A DNA stretch of 64,000 bases from NCBI GenBank assembly GCA_973895155.1, contig OZ316892.1, positions 1,798,001 to 1,862,000 on the forward strand, read 5' to 3'. This DNA is from Marsupella aquatica. Lineage: Eukaryota; Marchantiophyta. Within the stretch, counting starts at the first letter, position 1. Each line of letters begins with the position of its first letter. Shown here piece by piece: positions 43,201-54,020 of this stretch. The notes beneath the pieces are model-generated. The model ran no database searches. It saw nothing but the letters and a program-made list of their open reading frames with translations, and had not been told where the DNA came from. A program made the translations under genes and the position numbers.

Positions 43201-43542
43201 ACTACAGAAGCGGAGTATGTTGCAGCTGCGGAAGTAGCAAAGGAAGTGATTTGGTTGAATAGACTTATCACTGAAATGGGATTGCCATAGGGGAATGTGA
43301 AGCTCCATTGTGATAGTCAAAGTGCGCTCCACCTTGCTGTGAACCAGGTGATGGACAGCAGAGTGAAGCACATTGACGTTAGGTACCATTTTATCAGGCA
43401 GGCTGTGTCTGATAATTTGTTTGAGCTAGTCAAGATTGATGGTAAACTCAACCCGGCTGACGCATTTACCAAAGTGATTCCTTTGGAGAGTTTCTCTAGA
43501 CATCGTGACGTATTGCAGGTTTTGCAATTGCATCACAAGTAG
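40267..43542 (+). pseudogene. Copia pol, element 1, with three premature stops
   Basis: Domains in order: protease around 40320 (LDCACSFH in place of the usual D-S/T-G), integrase with HHCC finger (HSRLGHM ... CEHCILGK) and core (HSDVWGP, DNGGEY, NGVAERLN), RT with KARLVAKGFTQ and YVDDM, and RNase H with TEAEYVAAAE. Stops at 40981 (TGA), 42994 (TAG) and 43288 (TAG) break it; at each site element 2 has a sense codon that differs by one G-to-A or C-to-T change. The frame is -1 relative to gag. Confidence 0.95.
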
Positions 43543-43721
43543 AGTTTTCTTAAACATTCATTGTAATTACTGATATATGCTCTTCCTCATTCCTATGTAT
43601 TAGGCTACGGCTTAGTTCTGGTTTGCTCTAGTTAGAGAGGGAAACCGGTTTGGTTTCTGTCCAGAACTTCCCGCTGAGGGATCATATACATTGGCAGTAT
43701 TACTCTCCCCTAGACCAGAGT

Positions 43722-43733
43722 CAAGGGGAAGAT
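43722..43733 (+). promoter_or_regulatory. Polypurine tract of Copia element 1
   Basis: CAAGGGGAAGAT directly precedes the 3' LTR; it is the expected primer site for plus-strand DNA synthesis. Confidence 0.85.
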
Positions 43734-44136
43734 TGTTGGGTATTTACTCTTACGTCTAGGTTAGGTATGACGTGGTTGGTACAACAACATGGGTTGGTAC
43801 AACTACGTGGTTAGGTACAACTACGTGATTAGGTACAACTACGTGATTAGGTACAACTATGTGGTTAGGTACAACTAAGTTGCACACTATATCATAAGAG
43901 ACATGTGTGCTTGGAGATGTAGAACCAAGGCTCATTGTTATGGAGCCACTTGAGAGATAGGGAGAGCGTACACTATGGAGACTCGGTATAGCCGACGGGC
44001 TTAGAGTTCAGTAAAGCTCTCTTGTGTGTTCCCGTGGACGTAGCCTCAAGGAGGTGAACCACGTATCTCTTGTGTCGACTATTGTGCGTTGGATGGTTCA
44101 TGGGCTTGCCGTTGCGATCGTCGTCTATGCTCAACA
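43734..44136 (+). repeat. 3' LTR of Copia element 1 (403 bp)
   Basis: Matches the 5' LTR except for the internal array, which has four 18-bp units instead of five, in a different order. Confidence 0.97.
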
Positions 44137-44141
44137 ATTAA

Positions 44142-46986
44142 TTGAGTTTAATAGCTTTTAGGTACTTTGTCGATAAAGTTGCTTGAAATTACAATCCCAC
44201 CACTGTTTTTTAAGTATTTATCCAAGGAGACATGGCAGAAGCCAACCACGTGAAAGCAAAAGCTTCAAAAGTTGCTCACTCCATTGGAGTCTTAAGGTCA
44301 AACAAGTGGTCCATCAACTTCTTGGAAAAATTAGAGCAAATTAAGTGCTCCCTAAGTGTGGTACATCAGCACTCTCTTAATTAAAATACTGGAATGGGCG
44401 TGAATATATGGTGGAATGCCTAATCCTTGTTGACTTATTTCAAGTAATACAACATATTTTGATTCCATTTCAACGAGCAGGATTCTAACACAACGCATGT
44501 CCCACAAGACTTTTATGTCGTGACGCCCTTGTTTCCAAGGTGTGCGTAGGCAGTAAAGTCAGAAATTCAGAAATTATGTTTAAAATGATTTAAAAAATCT
44601 GGGTTTTACTGCTGAAATCGGCCCAGAAATTGCTAATCAATTGATATTTACAAAGGATAGCACCATTTATAAGACAACACTACAGCGAGACCTTACACAT
44701 AACACTAGTCATAACATGACACTCTCTATGAGCGACCCAACCCAAGCAACCCTAAAATGTTTTCATCCCAGCTTTTGTAAGTTCTTCTACCTTTTTGCAC
44801 CTCATTGAGTCCTGGAGGCCAACATTGGAGCTTTGCTGGAATTTTCTGTTGATACCACAATCAGTTGTCCAATTGAAAAGAAAGGAGTCAACACCTCCCA
44901 TTCATTTGCCCCAATGATGGACTTTGTTAACTTCTCCAAATGATTGTGTTGTTGTGGGGGAATCCTATACAGGTACAATGTTTCAACCTCGTCACACTAT
45001 TGTCACCATGAGGAGATTAAAAATGGGTAGGAAGTCACTTTGTTGCCATTTGTATCTTGACTTCCTCTATTGATTCCAAATCCTTCACCAATATATGGAG
45101 CGCAGACAAGACCACATTTGAGACTCTATTTTTACTCAAGGCACCACTATTCCTCTTGCGGCACCTTTGTTAGTTGCAAGTTTATATTTACATAGGGCAC
45201 CACTGATATCCTTCAGGGCGCCATCGTGCACCATTATTAGTTTTACTTAAGGCACCGTCATTTCCTTTCATGATACCACTGTGTTTTTTGGATTAGTCTT
45301 TACACAAGACGCCATTGTTTTTCTTAAAGGCGTCACTATGCAGTATTTATTTAATTAGTGAATTTTAGTTAATTTTCTTTTCAGATTTATTTTAAGATTA
45401 GTGACCAAAGAGGTGTGTCTCTTCATTCACTCATTTCTTAACACTATAGGAGCAAGGCACTTAGGTGTTTAGACTTAGACTTTTATCATAAGTCCAGTAT
45501 TTATTTAATTAGTGAATTTTAGTTAATTTTCTTTTTAGATTTATTTTAAGATTAGTGACCGAAGAGGTGTGTCTCTTCATTCACTCATTTCTTAACACTA
45601 TAGGAGCAAGGCACTTAGGTGTTTAGACTTAGACTTTTATCTTAAGTCTCTTCCTTTGTACCTTTGCATCATGGCAAAACTAGCTATAAATAAGTAAAGC
45701 TTTGGATCATTGAATCTTGAAAGGTGTAATAATAGATTCCAGAATGCGTTGGTGTGTTACATTTGTTTAAGTTCTTGATGGTGATGCATGAAATTGGATT
45801 TGCTGCCAAGCTTGTGTTGCTGGAGATTTCTAATTTATACGGAATAGTTTTGATTGAGAACAATTGTGTTCTTTTCATACTGTGTCGTATGCTAACAAAA
45901 ACAAAATTTAACAAATATATGCTAAAACTCAATGTTTCCATAGGGATGAAATGATGATTTTACATGTTTTGAGTGGTATAAGATGGAACTCAATGCACAG
46001 TCATATGTAAAGAATGAGTTAATTATATAAGTAAATAAATTAACAAAGCACAAGCAAAAGGCAACACTCTTTCAGAAACCTGAGGTTAAAGCTTTAGAAT
46101 TCAAGCCTAGAATTTTTAATTCATTTGGCCATTCCTTCAGAAAGGAATATGCTCTTAAGACATCAATGAAGCCAAGAGAAACCTCACAAGAATTGCTCTT
46201 TAATTTCAATTTCTAATTGCTACTATTGATGGTATACAGCTCACACATCCGCAAAAGTTTGGTTCTGGACAATTTCACATGAGTGTCTACATTAAAATGC
46301 CATCAACATGATTCATCTCACTAGCAATACGCAATTTGGAGAGAATGCCAATGCACAACTTTTGGAAATTGTCGGTACTACAAACATCCAAATATAGAAT
46401 CGTGCTCCAAAAACTTAAGGCAATAGGAAGAGGGTCAACATCAATGAAAGGAAGTCGAGCTACCCAACCAAGTGCTAACTTCCCCTTGGCCTTAGGACCC
46501 TTCAAGTATTGCCTATGGAAGAGGTCCTCATGACATCGAATCAAGCATTGGTCTAGCTTCCAGATGAGCATGCCATCTGGTCCAACGCATATAAAGTAAT
46601 CTAAGGCCATGGAACATCTAGGCCATGGAACATCTACAATGGTAAATTCAACCCCAATAGTCAGTTGTCTCAATCTTTGGCATGCGTAGCTTGTCGATAG
46701 GAAACCATAGAATATTGTGAGAAATAGAGTGGTGGACCTAGCCACCCAGCGCCCTCACCAATCCCAACACCCACGCCTAAGTCCCCCTGATGCCCAAACG
46801 CCTCCATGAAATACCTCGAGCAAGCAACCTGGTGCCCCTTGCACTGCCTGCAGCCCCTCCCATACGAAGCCGCACTTGCGCTCCAACATGACCGCTACTC
46901 AACGGTTCTCACTATCTGCACAAACGACCAAACGTCTTGGTAAGTAAACCCCTCAGGATCTAGATCTCCCAAGTCTAGCATCCTAA
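44142..46986. other. Spacer between the two Copia elements
   Basis: No firm gene. It contains the tandem duplication at 45341-45648, a cluster of GGCACCACT-type short repeats around 45130-45330, and a minus open frame at 46287-46745 (152 codons) without a recognised domain. Confidence 0.45.
45341..45648 (+). repeat. Tandem duplication, period 154 bp
   Basis: CAGTATTTATTTAATTAGTG starts both copies (45341 and 45495). The copies share GACC(A/G)AAGAGGTGTGTCTC and GGAGCAAGGCACTTAGGTG. Confidence 0.95.
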
Positions 46987-46993
46987 CTCAAGC

Positions 46994-47286
46994 TCAACAA
47001 ACATTGGTAAGTAGGTCAGCGATAGGTCCTTCCAATGCCATAAGTCGGAACCAGAACCGACACCCACTATTCGTCCAGAATAGCTCCTTCCTTAAGTGCA
47101 ACTCGGGTTCCCTCTCATACCTATACATCACCATCTGACCGCCCTGCCCCCAAGACATGCTCATGGCCCAAAAAGCGTAGCTTGTCCCAACACATCGGGA
47201 CCAGCATGGTCCCGACTCCAGCAACCACTCCCGGTTCTTGCCCCACTGATGGTCTAGGGGCCAAGTGCCTTGGAACTCATGATTCA
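46994..47286 (-). pseudogene. Host ORF split by Copia element 2 (3' part)
   Basis: A minus frame reading from 47286 down to 46994 (for example GTWPLDHQWGKNREWL and ELFWTNSGCRFWFRLMALEG) continues, across the Copia element and one copy of its target duplication, the minus frame at 54020-53763. Together they give an uninterrupted frame of about 180 codons before insertion. No family is recognised with confidence; the Trp-rich composition recalls gag-like proteins of plant LINEs. Confidence 0.4.
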
Positions 47287-47707
47287 TGTTGGGTATTTAC
47301 TCTTACGTCTAGGTTAGGTATGACGTGGTTGGTACAACAACGTGGGTTGGTACAACTACATGGTTAGGTACAACTACGTGATTAGGTACAACTATGTGGT
47401 TAGGTACAACTACGTGATTAGGTACAACTATGTGGTTAGGTACAACTAAGTTGCACACTATATCATAAGAGGCATGTGTGCTTGGAGAGGTAGAACCAAG
47501 GCTCATTGTTATGGAGCCACTTGAGAGATAGGGAGAGCTTACACTGTGGAGACTCGGTATAGCTGACGGGCTTAGAGTTCAGTAAAGCTCTCTTGTGTGT
47601 TTCCGTGGACGTAGCCTCAAGGAGGTGAACCACGTATCTCTTGTGTCGACTATTGTGTGTTGGATGGTTCATGGGCTTGCCGTTGCGATCGTCGTCTATG
47701 CTCAACA
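47287..47707 (+). repeat. 5' LTR of Copia element 2 (421 bp)
   Basis: Five 18-bp array units in the same order as the 5' LTR of element 1. Shares element-specific bases (GAGGCATGTG, GGAGAGGTAG) with its own 3' LTR. Confidence 0.97.
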
Positions 47708-48858
47708 ATTGGTATCAGAGCATGCTTGGGAGGTGACGTGTGTTCGTGACGGGATTTCATTACGGTTTTTCCAGCGTTGAGTGTCGGTGGATTTTCCGGA
47801 GTTCTGTCTCATGGAACTTGGAGTTTATGGGCTCAACGGATAGATCGGGGCAAGAGCTTTCTAACGGTGTGAAGAAATCGCTGAACGGAGCTCGTGGTGC
47901 AGAGAGATCTAAGTTTTCATCGTTCTGGATTTTGTGAAGAAAGTTGGCAATCGACTCGGAGGGAGAAGCGTCAAGTGTTTTGACTCAACGGAGAGATTGA
48001 GGCAAGACGATTGTTTTGAGTCCGGGATTGGCTCTTTGATGCAAAGAGGAAGGCTAAGCAAAATCAATTACCTTGTTGGACTTGGTGACGGCACCAAGTG
48101 CAATTGATCAACATTCGTTGTTGACAAGGTACCATTTTTTCTCTTTGAAAAACTAATTCGAAATTGGCTATGGCAATTGAGAGAAATCTGTCATCTTTAC
48201 CAATTTTTTTCTCCCTCGTTCTTTCCTTGTTTTGGGTGCTTCTTATATCGATCTTCACCGCCTCGGAGTCTAGTTTCCAAATATGAAATCAGATCTTGAT
48301 TTCGTCAAAACCCGAGTGAGATATCTTGCGTTTGGTGTCGAGGGGTACATTCTGTCGTGTGTATTTTCTGCGCGCGCGACCAGATTTCGACCTCGAAGGG
48401 TGGTAGGGGTTTTGGGGGTTCGAGGACACGTGTCAGCCCCTCAATTGTTCTTCCAAAATTCCCACAGGGCCTGTACAAGGGTCATAGAATATTCCAAAAA
48501 ACCAGAGAGCTATTTTTTGACCGTCCGACAAAGATTTCATCCGCCGAATGGTAACTTTTTTGGTTATTTTTTGGCGAGGTCGTAGCCATTGAAGTTGGCA
48601 ACGCGGCGCACCAATCACATCATAATTCCGACAACGGGTTGTACTTGGTATTTCGGTTATTCCCTGAGGTGGTCAAAATGGGGGAGTTTCCCAAGGTTTT
48701 ACCCACCTTGACCGAAATTTGAATAACTTTTCCGTCAAATTTTGATTTTGATTTCGGTTTTCAGTATTGGACTCCTAGCTTTGTGGGCTACGCGGCGGTG
48801 TTGAGTTTCAAGTTTTTTGAGAAGTTGTGAAAAACAACAATTTTTGTGATTTTCTCAT

Positions 48859-49896
48859 ATGAGTGATTCGGAGGAATTTTTCGAAGACGTGGAACTTGAA
48901 GCACGAGGATCATCGCGACGGTTTCAGGGGCAGAGAGAGGAGCAGGAGGAAGAGCACGTGACACCGATACCATCACTGGTGCGGCGTGTGGTGGAGGAAG
49001 CAGTACTACTACCGGAGCTCACGGTAGTGCCAAAGAAGAAGATGAGGACTTTCAAGCTTGGGGGACCCAAGTATGAAGTGACAAAGTATGATGGGCGCTC
49101 TGACTACTTGCTATGAGAGAAGCAGGTGAAGGGAGTGCTCTATACGTCAGGGATGGGCCAATTGCTGAGCCCTCGTGAAGACGATGTTGATGAGAAACAA
49201 TGGGACCGCATGCAGGAGCAGGGAGTGTGGTGTGTTACACTCTATCTCATGCCTCCCATCATCAAGCAGTTGGGTGCACATAAGGATTGCATGTCCTTGT
49301 TTGCGGAATTGCAGAGCAAGTATCACCGCAAGGAGTTGTCGAATCGGCTCTACACTTCCTACAAACTCATGAGTTTCAGGATGAAGGAATCCGGTACAAA
49401 GTTGCAAGATCATGTGGATGCTTTCAACGACATGGTCATTGACTTGGAAAACCTTGGGGAGACTTTGAATGATGAGACGAAGGCTCTGCAGCTTCTTAGT
49501 TCATTGCCTCCATCTTACCAGTCCCTATCACGAGTGTTGTTGCATCGTGATAGGGATACCATTTCATATAATGACGTGATAAGTTCTCTGCTTAGTGATG
49601 ATCTTCAGCAGAAGATGCACATCACATCACAGCCTTCATCATATGGTGCTGCCCTCAATGTTAACCGTGGGAGGGGTATGCAGCGACCAACTGGGGACCG
49701 TAGAACCCAGTTTAGATCTAAATCCAGATCTAAGTCCAAGGGTAAATCCCCTGAGAGGAGGCAGGTGACATGTTGAAAGTGCAACCAAGTTGGACACTTC
49801 AAGCGAGACTGTAAGGGCTTAGCGGAAACTTCATCGGCAAATGTGGCTAGGGCTGATGGAGAAGCTGATTTACTCAATGATGAGTATGTTTTATGA
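48859..49896 (+). pseudogene. Copia gag, element 2, with two premature stops
   Basis: Homologous to the intact gag of element 1. TGA at 49114-49116 and TGA at 49774-49776 each replace a TGG present in element 1; the second removes the Trp of the zinc knuckle CxxC. A small substitution with net loss of 3 nt lies just after the knuckle. The final TGA at 49894-49896 overlaps an ATG as in element 1. Confidence 0.95.
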
Positions 49897-49941
49897 AGCC
49901 GGGGGTATGCCCTGTGCACGTCATCTAGGAGAGCAGATGAT

Positions 49942-52900
49942 GTGTGGATTCTTGATTGTGCTTGCTCTTTTCATATTTGTTACATTCGTGAGTTTTTCAG
50001 TTCTTACTCTATTTCAAACGGTTCAGTTCTGATGGGAAATGATCACTCCTGTCAAATTGAGGGAATTGGGTCTGTGAAGATTCAAATGTTTGATGGCGCT
50101 GTGCGCACAGTATCCGGAGTCAGGTATGTACCTGGCATGCGTAAGAATCTGATTTCACTCGGTGTGTTGGATTCAAATGGTCATCAATGGAGCGTTATTG
50201 ATGGTGAACTTCAAGTCAGGTCGGGAGAGACAGTGATTTTGAAGGGGAGTAGACAAAAGAATTTGTATGTGTTACAGGGCAATACTGTATGTGGAGAGGC
50301 CAATGTAACCAAGTCTCACGAGGAGATGACTCAACTGTGGCATTCACGGCTAGGCCACATGAGTGAGAAGGGTTTGGCTATCTTACGGAAGAATGGACTC
50401 ATTTCTGATTTGCAATCTTGTAAATTAGAGTTTTGTGAGCATTGCATTCTTGGAAAGCAGCATCGTCGTGCTTTTAGTGTTGGAACTCATCGTTCCAAAG
50501 CGGTTCTTGAGTACATACATAGTGACGTGTGGGGTCCATCCCCGACTCCCTCACACTCTGGAAAGTTGTACTATGTATCATTTATTGATGATTACTCAAG
50601 ATTTGTGTGGATTTATTTCATGACGCATAAGTCTGATGTCTTGTCCATTTTTAAGAAGTGGAAGGCCCAGGTGGAGAATCAGACTGGAAACACGATCAAG
50701 TGTTTGGATACAAGGGTGAAGAGTCTGAGGTCAGACAACGACGGGGAGTACACTTCAATGGAATTTGAAGAGTACTATTCAGAACAGGGGATAACTCGCC
50801 ATCTCACCACAGTTTATACTCCGCAGCAGAATGGTGTCGCTGAGAGGCTCAATCGGACACTGTTGGAGCGGTCATGGAGTATGTTGAGCCAATCAGGTTT
50901 ACCACAAGAATTTTGGGCAGAAGCTGTCAATACCGCAGCTTATTTGGTAAATCTTTCTCCTTCTAGTGCTATCAATTTCAAAACGCCATTTGAGATGCGC
51001 TATAAGCGGCAAGCAGACTATCATGGCTTGGTAGTTTTTGGAAGTGATGCATATGCTCTCACACCGAAGCAGAATAGGACCAAGTTGGATCCTACCTCCA
51101 AGAAATGTGTTTTTCTTGGGTACCAGAGTGGTGTGAAAGCCTATAGGCTATGGGATCCTATTGCCTGTAAGCTCATTGTCAGTAGGGATGTTTCCTTCAA
51201 TGAATCCAGATTATTGAAGGAGGGGGAGAATACTCAGGTCTCCCGTACTGACAAAGGAAAATCTCCTATCCCGGATCTCGTTGAGGGGGAGATTGGTTAT
51301 GAGGTGCATGACTGGAGAGAAGGAGTTGCTCCAATTATGGAGCTGGTTCCTATGCCAGAGGAACCAGAGGAGTTTGTTGATGCTGGTGAGCAGCAAGTGG
51401 ATGTTGTTGAGCTTCAAATTGTACCAGCACACGCAGATGAACCGAAGTCATCGGCTAGAAGAACATCTGGTCGCACTGTACGTGCTCCACCAAGGTATGG
51501 ACAGTGGGTTGATTCATCTCAACTGCAAGAAAATGATTTTGCAGCTGATGATGAGGGTGATGCGTTAATTTTGGAAGAAGGGGAACCTTCTTCATTTCAT
51601 GAGGCAAGTGCTTCAAAGGAGAAGCAGAAGTGGACTGCAGCAATGCAAACGGAGATGCAGTCACTAAAGGACAACAAAACTTGGGAGCTTGTTAAGCTGC
51701 CTAAGGGTCAGCAAGTGGTGGACAGCAAGTGGATTTACAAGCTGAAGGATAATTCCATAGGAGGTGGATCGAAGGTCTACAAGGCTAGGTTGGTAGCAAA
51801 GGGATTCACACAAGAGAAAGGTGTGGATTACAATGAGGTCTTCTCACCAGTTGCTAAGTACTCTATAATACGACTATTGTGTGTACTTGTTGTAATATTT
51901 GGTCTGCTGCTAGATCAGATGGATGTTGTCACAGCTTTCCTCTATGGCACATTGGAAGAGGTGATCTTCATGAGACAACCGCTAGGTTTTGTGAAGAGAG
52001 GACAGGAGGAATTGGTTTGCAGATTGCTGAAATCCTTGTATGGGTTGAAGCAGTCACCAAGACAGTGGAACAAGCGGTTTGACGATTGGATTCGGTCACA
52101 AGGTTTTCACAGAAGTGTATTTGACCCTTGTGTGTATTTAAAATCGGTAAAGAATATTGTATTTGGGTTCATTGTTTTAGTACTTTATGTGGATGATATG
52201 CTAATTGCAGCCAAGGATAGGTTTGAGATTGTTAAGCTCAAGGCACTGCTTAGTGCAGAGTTTAAGATGAAGGACTTAGGGCCAGCTAAGAGGATTTTGG
52301 GTATGGAGATCACTAGGGACTTGGAGGCTGGCAAGCTATGGTTGACGCAGAGCAGTTATGCGAGGAAGGTAATTGCAAGGTTCAACATGGGGAATAGCAA
52401 GCCAGTAAGTACCCCGTTGGCTCCACACTTCAAGTTATCATCAGCGTTCTGTCCTACGGATGACACAGAGAAGGGGTTGATGTCAAAGGTTCCGTATGAC
52501 AAGGCAGTGGGGAGTCTCATATATTTGATGACTTGCACTAGACCTGATCTTGCCATGGCTATGGGCAAGGTAAGCAGGTACATGTCAAATCCAGGGAAGG
52601 TACACTGGGAAGCAGTGAAGTGGATTATCAGGTACTTGAAGGGTACCGTGGATCATGGTCTTTTATTTGATGCGAATGCAAAGAATGCTAAATCATTGAT
52701 TGGCTATGTTGATTCTGACTATGGACAAGATTTGGACCGAAGGAGATCAACAACAGGATGCGTGTTCACACTTGGCGGTGGATGCATAAGTTGGAGGTCT
52801 ACTTTGCAGAAGTGTATTGCTCAGTCTACTACAGAAGCGGAGTATGTTGCAGCTGCGGAAGCAGCAAAGGAAGCGATTTGGTTGGATAGACTTATCACTG

Positions 52901-53169
52901 AAATGGGATTGCCACAGGGGAATGTGAAGCTCCATTGTGATAGTCAAAGTGCGCTCCACCTTGCTATGAACCAGGTGATGGACAGCAGAGTGAAGCACAT
53001 TGATGTCAGGTACCATTTTATCAGGCAGGCTGTGTCTGATAATTTGTTTGAGCTAGTCAAGATTGATGGTAAACTCAACCCGGCTGACGCATTTACCAAA
53101 GTGATTCCTTTGGAGAGTTTCTCTAGACACCGTGACGTATTGCAGGTTTTGCAATTGCATCACAAGTAG
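49942..53169 (+). CDS. Copia pol polyprotein, element 2 (open, about 1075 codons)
   Basis: The frame is open from just before the protease (WILDCACSFH) to TAG at 53167-53169. Domains: protease; integrase zinc finger and DD35E core (HSDVWGP, SDNDGEYTS, GVAERLNRT); reverse transcriptase with DQMDVVTAFLYG and YVDDM; RNase H with GYVDSDYGQD, TEAEYVAAAEAAKEAIW and HCDSQSALHLA. All catalytic blocks look intact except the unusual protease D-C-A. There is no ATG at the start of this open stretch: the pol ATG at 49893 runs into a TAG because the gag-pol junction differs from element 1 by substitutions and one extra base. Confidence 0.97.
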   Translation: MWILDCACSFHICYIREFFSSYSISNGSVLMGNDHSCQIEGIGSVKIQMFDGAVRTVSGVRYVPGMRKNLISLGVLDSNGHQWSVIDGELQVRSGETVILKGSRQKNLYVLQGNTVCGEANVTKSHEEMTQLWHSRLGHMSEKGLAILRKNGLISDLQSCKLEFCEHCILGKQHRRAFSVGTHRSKAVLEYIHSDVWGPSPTPSHSGKLYYVSFIDDYSRFVWIYFMTHKSDVLSIFKKWKAQVENQTGNTIKCLDTRVKSLRSDNDGEYTSMEFEEYYSEQGITRHLTTVYTPQQNGVAERLNRTLLERSWSMLSQSGLPQEFWAEAVNTAAYLVNLSPSSAINFKTPFEMRYKRQADYHGLVVFGSDAYALTPKQNRTKLDPTSKKCVFLGYQSGVKAYRLWDPIACKLIVSRDVSFNESRLLKEGENTQVSRTDKGKSPIPDLVEGEIGYEVHDWREGVAPIMELVPMPEEPEEFVDAGEQQVDVVELQIVPAHADEPKSSARRTSGRTVRAPPRYGQWVDSSQLQENDFAADDEGDALILEEGEPSSFHEASASKEKQKWTAAMQTEMQSLKDNKTWELVKLPKGQQVVDSKWIYKLKDNSIGGGSKVYKARLVAKGFTQEKGVDYNEVFSPVAKYSIIRLLCVLVVIFGLLLDQMDVVTAFLYGTLEEVIFMRQPLGFVKRGQEELVCRLLKSLYGLKQSPRQWNKRFDDWIRSQGFHRSVFDPCVYLKSVKNIVFGFIVLVLYVDDMLIAAKDRFEIVKLKALLSAEFKMKDLGPAKRILGMEITRDLEAGKLWLTQSSYARKVIARFNMGNSKPVSTPLAPHFKLSSAFCPTDDTEKGLMSKVPYDKAVGSLIYLMTCTRPDLAMAMGKVSRYMSNPGKVHWEAVKWIIRYLKGTVDHGLLFDANAKNAKSLIGYVDSDYGQDLDRRRSTTGCVFTLGGGCISWRSTLQKCIAQSTTEAEYVAAAEAAKEAIWLDRLITEMGLPQGNVKLHCDSQSALHLAMNQVMDSRVKHIDVRYHFIRQAVSDNLFELVKIDGKLNPADAFTKVIPLESFSRHRDVLQVLQLHHK

Positions 53170-53359
53170 AGTTTTCTTAACATTCATTGTAGTTACTGAT
53201 ATATGCTCTTCCTCATTCCTATGTATTAGGCTACGGCTTAGTTCTGGTTTGCTCTAGTTAGAGAGGGAAACCAGTTTGGTTTTTGTCCAAAACTTCCCGC
53301 TGAGGGATTATATACATTGGCAGTATTACTCTCCCCTAGACCAGAGTCAAGGGGAAGAT

Positions 53360-53762
53360 TGTTGGGTATTTACTCTTACGTCTAGGTTAGGTATGACGTG
53401 GTTGGTACAACAACGTGGGTTGGTACAACTACGTGGTTAGGTACAACTACGTGATTAGGTACAACTACGTGATTAGGTACAACTATGTGGTTAGGTACAA
53501 CTAAGTTGCACACTATATCATAAGAGGCATGTGTGCTTGGAGAGGTAGAACCAAGGCTCATTGTTATGGAGCCACTTGAGAGATAGGGAGAGCTTACACT
53601 ATGGAGACTCGGTATAGCTGACGGGCTTAGAGTTCAGTAAAGCTCTCTTGTGTGTTCCCGTGGACGTAGCCTCAAGGAGGTGAACCACGTATCTCTTGTG
53701 TCGACTATTGTGCGTTGGATGGTTCATGGGCTTGCCGTTGCGATCGTCGTCTATGCTCAACA
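53360..53762 (+). repeat. 3' LTR of Copia element 2 (403 bp)
   Basis: Four 18-bp units in the same order as the 3' LTR of element 1. Confidence 0.97.
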
Positions 53763-54020
53763 ATTCATGCCTACTTGGCCTTGCCTCCCCAATGCAAGCT
53801 CCCTTGAGAGACTGAATGCGGCTTGGCTGCTGTTTCTACAGGATTTGACAAGAGGGCGAGATAGCCCCCACAAACCTTGAGAACCTATGGCACCCCTAGA
53901 CCCAGCTGAGATTAGGAGGACGTAGCCCTCTTTGAGAGCTTTCCAACTCACCCAAGAACGGGAAGTTATCGCCGTTTTTGTTTGACATTTTCTCTTAATG
54001 TCGCGACCGTCGCGGCCCAC
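53763..54020 (-). pseudogene. Host ORF split by Copia element 2 (5' part)
   Basis: A minus frame from 54020 (for example WKALKEGYVLLISAGSRGAI, GLWGLSRPLVKSC) reaches the target duplication in the frame that resumes at 47281. Function unknown. Confidence 0.4.

Larger units (their letters stand above)
37662..44136 (+). mobile_element. Copia LTR retrotransposon, element 1
   Basis: Complete element: 5' LTR 37662-38082, tRNA-Met primer site, gag, pol in Copia order (protease, integrase, RT, RNase H), polypurine tract and 3' LTR 43734-44136, flanked by perfect ATTAA duplications. LTRs begin TGTTGGG and end CAACA. gag is open; pol has three premature stops. The sequence is nearly the same as element 2, implying recent activity of the family. 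Confidence 0.98.
47287..53762 (+). mobile_element. Copia LTR retrotransposon, element 2
   Basis: Complete, with 5' LTR 47287-47707, primer site TGGTATCAGAGC at 47710-47721, gag, pol, polypurine tract 53348-53359 and 3' LTR 53360-53762, flanked by perfect ATTCA duplications (47282-47286 and 53763-53767). gag has two stops; pol is open throughout. Confidence 0.98.
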
